Below, piece after piece: positions 24,288-28,119 of a stretch of 28,119 nt of DNA; within the stretch, counting starts at the first letter, position 1; every line of letters begins with the position of its first letter. Under the pieces are notes generated by a model. The model ran no database searches and had not been told where the DNA came from. It worked only from the letters and a program-made list of their open reading frames with translations. Source of the stretch: Crocinitomicaceae bacterium (lineage in GTDB: Bacteria > Bacteroidota > Bacteroidia > Flavobacteriales_D > Crocinitomicaceae). Location of the stretch: the NCBI GenBank assembly GCA_015662935.1, contig DQTF01000032.1, positions 1 to 28,119 of the forward strand. Reading direction: 5' to 3'. A program made the position numbers and the translations under genes.

Positions 24288-24887
24288 ATGTCAGAAGAAT
24301 TAAAAGAAGTAAGTTACTGTGTAGGAATGAGTCTAGGAGGAAGTTTATTGCAACAAAATTTGCAAGGAATTTCAACAGAAACATTAGCAGAAGCAATAAA
24401 AGACACCTTCGAAGGGAAGCAATTAAAGTATTCTCCAGAAGAGGCAAATACAATAATCCAAAACTTTTTACAAAACCAAAGCGAAAAGCAATTTGGTTCT
24501 AATAAAGAAGCTGGAGAGAAATTTTTAGCAGAGAATGCAAAACGTGATGGAGTTACAACAACTGCTTCAGGATTGCAATACGAAGTGATTACAGAAGGTT
24601 CTGGAGAGAAGCCTGCACCAACGAGTAACGTAACTGTTCATTATCATGGTACTTTAGCTGATGGAACGGTTTTCGATAGTTCTGTAGAAAGAGGGCAACC
24701 AGCTAGCTTTGGTGTGAATCAAGTTATCCCAGGTTGGACGGAAGCATTACAATTAATGCCAAAAGGAGCAAAGTATAAATTATTTATTCCTGAGCACTTG
24801 GCTTATGGAGCAACTCCACATCCTGGAGGACCAATTGAGCCATACATGGCATTGGTTTTTGATGTTGAACTTTTAGAAATAGCATAA
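24288..24887 (+). CDS. FKBP-type peptidyl-prolyl cis-trans isomerase (FklB/Mip-like, cytoplasmic)
   Basis: This 199-residue protein has an N-terminal helical FKBP_N dimerisation segment (about 1-85). A canonical FKBP domain follows: V-T-V-H-Y-H-G-T-L-A-D-G-T-V-F-D-S-S, then N-Q-V-I-P-G-W-T-E-A-L-Q-L-M and I-P-E-H-L-A-Y-G. Pocket residues (Y of V-H-Y, F-D, V-I, W) are all kept, so isomerase activity is expected. There is no signal peptide, so it is cytoplasmic, unlike the lipoprotein paralogue encoded next. The two genes share TAATG (the stop of this one overlaps the start of the next by 1 bp), indicating translational coupling, and they probably arose by duplication. Confidence 0.93.
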   Translation: MSEELKEVSYCVGMSLGGSLLQQNLQGISTETLAEAIKDTFEGKQLKYSPEEANTIIQNFLQNQSEKQFGSNKEAGEKFLAENAKRDGVTTTASGLQYEVITEGSGEKPAPTSNVTVHYHGTLADGTVFDSSVERGQPASFGVNQVIPGWTEALQLMPKGAKYKLFIPEHLAYGATPHPGGPIEPYMALVFDVELLEIA

Positions 24888-25804
24888 TGAAAAGATTATT
24901 AATGATTGCTACAGTTGCTTTTTTAGCATCTTGTGGAGATAGCAAAGAAAAAGAGCAAGAACTTCAATTAGAATCTTTTGACGAGAAATTAGCTTTTACA
25001 CTTGGTACAATGAGTGCGAAAGATTTAATGGGAAATCAAAATTTTGATGCAACCAAATTGGAAAAAGCATTGTTAATTGAAGGCTTCAATAAGAGTTACA
25101 ATACAACACAACCAGAATGTGGTAAATCAATTGAAGGATTGTTTGGAGCAACTGGAACTGATTTTAACGAAGAGTTTCTAGCGGAAGGTTCTGAGTGTAT
25201 TGGTCAGTTTGTCGGTTATTCTCTTTATACACAGCTTTCAGGTTTTGATAAAGCAGCTTCTATTGATACTGCATTGTTGTTTTTAGGTTTCCAGAAAGGA
25301 ATTGAAGGTTCTGATACAACAGTTCTTTCTTTAGAAGAACAAGATTTAATTAACAAAGAATTTTCGGAAGGAATTCAAGCCTTAATTGATTCAGAAATGG
25401 ATGAACAATGGGGTGAAAATAAAGCGGCTTCTGAGGTTTTTTTAGCAGAGAATAAATTGAAAGATGGTGTGATAACAACACCTTCTGGATTGCAGTACAA
25501 AGTAATCAAGATGGGGGATGGCCCTAAACCAACAATGGAAACTCCTGTGAAGGTTCATTATCACGGTACAACAATCGATGGAGAAATTTTTGATAGTTCA
25601 GTAGATAGGGGAGAACCTTATGTAATGAGGTTAAACCAAGTTATCCAAGGATGGACAGAAGTTTTACAATTGATGCCAGAAGGTTCAAAATTCAAAGTGT
25701 TTATTCCTCAAGATTTAGCTTATGGAAAATATCCACAACCAGGTGGACCAATTAAACCTTTTTCAGCATTGGTTTTCGACATTGAAATGATAGAGGTTCA
25801 GTAA
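24887..25804 (+). CDS. FKBP-type peptidyl-prolyl isomerase lipoprotein
   Basis: This 305-residue protein starts with a lipoprotein signal (MKRLLMIATVAFLASC; lipobox L-A-S-C, Cys16) followed by an acidic linker. An N-terminal region of about 150 residues with two helical FKBP_N-like parts is longer than in its cytoplasmic neighbour. The C-terminal FKBP domain (about 200-305) reads V-K-V-H-Y-H-G-T-T-I-D-G-E-I-F-D-S-S, V-I-Q-G-W-T-E-V-L-Q-L-M and I-P-Q-D-L-A-Y-G, with all pocket residues kept. It should act as a membrane-anchored folding catalyst for exported proteins. It overlaps the upstream paralogue by 1 bp, and a strong terminator follows its stop. Confidence 0.93.
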   Translation: MKRLLMIATVAFLASCGDSKEKEQELQLESFDEKLAFTLGTMSAKDLMGNQNFDATKLEKALLIEGFNKSYNTTQPECGKSIEGLFGATGTDFNEEFLAEGSECIGQFVGYSLYTQLSGFDKAASIDTALLFLGFQKGIEGSDTTVLSLEEQDLINKEFSEGIQALIDSEMDEQWGENKAASEVFLAENKLKDGVITTPSGLQYKVIKMGDGPKPTMETPVKVHYHGTTIDGEIFDSSVDRGEPYVMRLNQVIQGWTEVLQLMPEGSKFKVFIPQDLAYGKYPQPGGPIKPFSALVFDIEMIEVQ

Positions 25805-25828
25805 ATAGCTGAGAAAATAAAAATTGAG

Positions 25829-25862
25829 AAAGGCAATGATGAACTTCATCATTGCCTTTTTT
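25829..25862 (+). terminator. Intrinsic terminator after the FKBP pair
   Basis: A nearly perfect stem of about 14-15 bp (AAAGGCAATGATGAA paired with its complement) is followed by a run of six T residues (25857-25862). It lies 25 bp past the stop of the lipoprotein gene. Confidence 0.9.
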
Positions 25863-25970
25863 GCGCTTTTATTTTTGGAGGGATGAGGTGAAATATGTAA
25901 TTTTAGGGAAGCTATATCGTTTAATGGGATATATTTACTTGTTGCCATTCATTCGATAAAATCCGCCCGC

Positions 25971-26011
25971 ATTTTAGCACTTCCCGATGAAAAATCGGCA
26001 AGAGCTAAAAT
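25971..26011 (+). other. Compact two-stem hairpin element upstream of the restriction-modification gene
   Basis: Outer arms ATTTTAGC and GCTAAAAT (8 bp) enclose inner arms CCGAT and ATCGG (5 bp) around a GAAAA loop, with short asymmetric internal loops. No T-run follows closely enough for a terminator. It may be a REP-like unit, a structured leader or an island-boundary repeat. It lies 74 bp before the ATG at 26085. Confidence 0.6.
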
Positions 26012-26050
26012 TTTCCCGACACACCTTAACAGATATTTAAGTTGAATGAC

Positions 26051-26058
26051 TAAATTTG
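26051..26058 (+). promoter_or_regulatory. Promoter -7 box (TAAATTTG) for the restriction-modification gene
   Basis: This is an exact TAnnTTTG match 26 bp before the ATG at 26085. No TTG is seen at the usual upstream spacing, so the promoter may be weak or depend on a regulator. Confidence 0.4.
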
Positions 26059-26084
26059 AAAGTGTAAAAAAATAAACAGACAGG

Positions 26085-28119
26085 ATGCCTATTTTTCAAA
26101 AATCAGTATTAAAAAAACACCTTAAAGACCTTAATGATTCTTTAGTAGATAAAGCTTATCAAACTTTTTTAGCCAATTACACTCCTTCAAAAATTGAGAA
26201 AATTAAAACACTGAAAGAAGAAGAATACCAAGACGGTTTTCTGAGAGACCTTTTTGTTGATGTTTTTGGTTACACCTTAAAACCAGATGAAAATTACAAT
26301 CTTGTTAGAGAATTTAAAAACCAAACGGATAGCAAAAAAGCGGATGGTGCAATTTTAAAAAATGATAAAGCAGTTGCTATAATTGAACTAAAATCTACCA
26401 AAACAAAAGATTTAACCAAAGTAACACAGCAGGCTTTTAACTACAAAAACAACCAACCCGAATGTAAATATGTAATTACTTCTAACTTTCATAAGTTACG
26501 ATTTTACATAGATTACGCTAACGAATATGAAGAGTTTGATTTATTTCAGTTAGGCAAAGAAGATTTTAAACTGCTTTACCTTTTACTGAATAAAGAACAT
26601 ATTTTCGCTAATTTACCACTACAACTAAAAGATGAAACCAAGTTTCACGAGCAAGAAATATCTGATAAATTATACAAAGATTACTCGAAGTTTAAACGGA
26701 AATTATACGATAACCTTACTAAAAACCACCCCAATAGCGACAAGCTAACTTTATTTAAAAAATCGCAAAAACTGCTCGACCGTTTCTTGTTTATTTTGTT
26801 TGCAGAAGATAGCGGATTACTCCCTCCCAACTCTATTTCTGAAGTAATAAAGCGTTTTACTGTTTTAAAAGAAAATGATGCCTACAAACCCGTTTACGAA
26901 ATATTTAAACAGTATTTCGGATATATGAACATTGGCAGAAAAGGAAAAACTGCTGCTGGAGATATTCCTGCTTACAACGGTGGACTTTTTTATGAAGATA
27001 AGGAACTCGACAACTTTAAAATTGATGACGAAATACTTATTGATGATTTGCTCAACCTTTCTGAATATGATTTTAGCACAGAGGTAGATGTAAATATTTT
27101 AGGGCATATTTTTGAACACTCTTTAAATGAAATTGAAGAAATAACTGCCGAAATTGAAGGTACAGCAGCCGATAAAACAAAAAGTAAACGTAAAAAAGAC
27201 GGAGTTTTTTACACACCAAAATACATTACCCAATACATTGTAGAAAATACCGTAGGTACGCTCTGTAACGAAAAACGAAAAGAACTTAACTTAGAAGAAA
27301 TTGAGTTTGATGGTACTTACCGAAACAAAAAAGGGAAACTCTCCGAAAAAGGAAAAAAACTATACAAACAATTGACCGATTACAAAGATTGGCTCATTAC
27401 CTTAAAAATTATTGACCCTGCTTGTGGCTCTGGTGCTTTTTTAAACCAAGCCCTTAACTTTTTAATAGAAGAACACACCACCATAGATGATATTATTGCA
27501 GAACTAACCAACTCGCCTTTGCGATTGTTTGATGTAGATAAAACCATTTTGGAAAACAACCTTTTTGGGGTAGATATTAATGAGGAAAGTGTAGAAATTG
27601 CTCGCCTCTCTTTATGGTTGCGTACCGCACAAAAAGGACGAAAACTTTCTAGCCTTAACAACAACATAAAATGCGGAAACTCATTAATTGATGACCCCGA
27701 AATAGCAGGAGATAAAGCATTTAATTGGGAAAAGGAATTTCCTCACATATTTGAAAAAGGACCTAAACAACTTTATTTAGTAACTTTTGTAACTCATAAT
27801 TCTAGAATTTCTGATAGAATGGTAGAATTTAATCCGCCAGAATTTATTAAGGAATTACAGCCTTTTAATTTTGAGGGAGATGATTATACCAAAATGATTG
27901 AACTAATTGGCGAAGGAATAACAAAATACAAGATTCCTACCGTTAGTTTTACAGTAATACCCGACCACGTACATTTGCTTTGTGCCGCTGATAATGAAAC
28001 GGAATTAAACGAGCAAATAAGAAAACTAAAAGGATTTACTTCCTATGCGTTTCAACGATACAAAAAATGGGACAAAGGAGAAAACAACGTTTGGGCACAA
28101 AAGTTTAACCGTAAACCAG
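26085..28119 (+). CDS. Type IIG-like restriction-modification enzyme with an embedded HUH/Y1 transposase (RAYT-like) domain; 3' end outside window
   Basis: The frame stays open for 678 codons to the right edge. Residues 1-140 hold a PD-(D/E)XK nuclease (D87, then E101-L-K103, and a following Q-Q-A-F-N-Y helix). A helical region leads to the methyltransferase entry G-V-F-Y-T-P at 373-378. The SAM motif D-P-A-C-G-S-G-A-F is at 444-452, F-G-V-D-I at 494-498 and I-K-C-G-N-S-L-I at 528-535. The sequence then reaches W-E-K-E-F-P-H-I-F (548-556), where relatives continue into G-G-F-D-V-V-I-G-N-P-P-Y. Instead, from about residue 560 it becomes a Y1/REP-associated transposase domain: L-Y-L-V-T-F-V-T-H-N-S-R at 563-574, the HUH motif P-D-H-V-H-L-L (H628, H630) and V-W-A-Q-K-F-N-R-K-P at 669-678. 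The catalytic tyrosine, the NPPY motif and the target-recognition domain would lie beyond the window. No stop, frame change or terminal repeats separate the parts. Confidence 0.85.
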   Translation, partial: MPIFQKSVLKKHLKDLNDSLVDKAYQTFLANYTPSKIEKIKTLKEEEYQDGFLRDLFVDVFGYTLKPDENYNLVREFKNQTDSKKADGAILKNDKAVAIIELKSTKTKDLTKVTQQAFNYKNNQPECKYVITSNFHKLRFYIDYANEYEEFDLFQLGKEDFKLLYLLLNKEHIFANLPLQLKDETKFHEQEISDKLYKDYSKFKRKLYDNLTKNHPNSDKLTLFKKSQKLLDRFLFILFAEDSGLLPPNSISEVIKRFTVLKENDAYKPVYEIFKQYFGYMNIGRKGKTAAGDIPAYNGGLFYEDKELDNFKIDDEILIDDLLNLSEYDFSTEVDVNILGHIFEHSLNEIEEITAEIEGTAADKTKSKRKKDGVFYTPKYITQYIVENTVGTLCNEKRKELNLEEIEFDGTYRNKKGKLSEKGKKLYKQLTDYKDWLITLKIIDPACGSGAFLNQALNFLIEEHTTIDDIIAELTNSPLRLFDVDKTILENNLFGVDINEESVEIARLSLWLRTAQKGRKLSSLNNNIKCGNSLIDDPEIAGDKAFNWEKEFPHIFEKGPKQLYLVTFVTHNSRISDRMVEFNPPEFIKELQPFNFEGDDYTKMIELIGEGITKYKIPTVSFTVIPDHVHLLCAADNETELNEQIRKLKGFTSYAFQRYKKWDKGENNVWAQKFNRKP

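Noticed and set aside
25763..25948. Short minus-strand open frame over the end of the FKBP lipoprotein gene
   Set aside because: It overlaps a confident gene and the terminator hairpin, and has no recognisable protein features.
25971..26011. Riboswitch
   Set aside because: It is too short and simple for any known riboswitch class I can recall, and no ligand-linked gene follows.
27380..27667. Minus-strand open frame of 95 codons inside the restriction-modification gene
   Set aside because: It lies antisense to the conserved methyltransferase motifs and is explained as a shadow.
1..28119. CRISPR array, rRNA operon, prophage or integron
   Set aside because: No regularly spaced direct repeats, rRNA-like sequence, phage structural genes or integrase were seen.

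Overview
The window looks like chromosomal DNA of a Bacteroidota bacterium, most likely a flavobacterium-like lineage. It is AT-rich. At least two genes encode type IX secretion (T9SS) type A sorting domains, and one encodes a secreted protein resembling the C-terminal part of GldM. Promoter-like boxes fit the Bacteroidota consensus TAnnTTTG, and Shine-Dalgarno sequences are generally weak. The species cannot be named from the sequence alone.

Layout. 1-5331 is a minus-strand block: a truncated secreted TIM-barrel-like protein, a DUF6588-like outer-membrane protein, a broken secreted hydrolase, a MutS2-family ATPase without an Smr domain, and a secreted sphingomyelinase-like phosphodiesterase. 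Exodeoxyribonuclease III (5399-6160, +) converges on a PadR/PspC regulatory pair (6276-8131, -). A 356-bp gap is followed by a helical-repeat protein, a frameshifted DUF2459 gene, tRNA-Pro(GGG) and sucD. 10890-15578 (-) holds an FKBP lipoprotein, a TraB/GumN protein, a methyltransferase, a membrane protein, a pRiA4b-ORF3-like protein and the CCA-adding enzyme. 15664-22537 holds an alpha/beta hydrolase, the GldM-like protein, yrdC/sua5, trmD, a GT-C-type membrane protein, L-2-hydroxyglutarate oxidase and an AI-2E family permease. 22670-25804 holds a small membrane-anchored protein, a T9SS-exported endonuclease I and two tandem FKBP isomerases.

The most unusual gene starts at 26085 and runs off the right edge. 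It is a single open frame of at least 678 codons encoding a type IIG-like restriction-modification enzyme: a PD-(D/E)XK nuclease, a helical region and an N6-adenine methyltransferase core. Its methyltransferase is interrupted, before the expected NPPY motif, by an in-frame HUH/Y1 (IS200/RAYT-like) transposase domain. A compact hairpin element lies just upstream. Several long palindromes sit directly at gene ends elsewhere in the window (12238-12294, 21431-21476, 22535-22672).

Functional themes: tRNA maturation (trmD, the threonylcarbamoyl-AMP synthase, the CCA-adding enzyme and a tRNA-Pro gene that lacks an encoded CCA), protein folding (three FKBP proteins), envelope or secreted enzymes, and central metabolism (sucD, lhgO). 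Two genes are visibly decayed: the hydrolase at 1612-2297, and the DUF2459 gene at 9095-9750, whose break could instead be a sequencing error.
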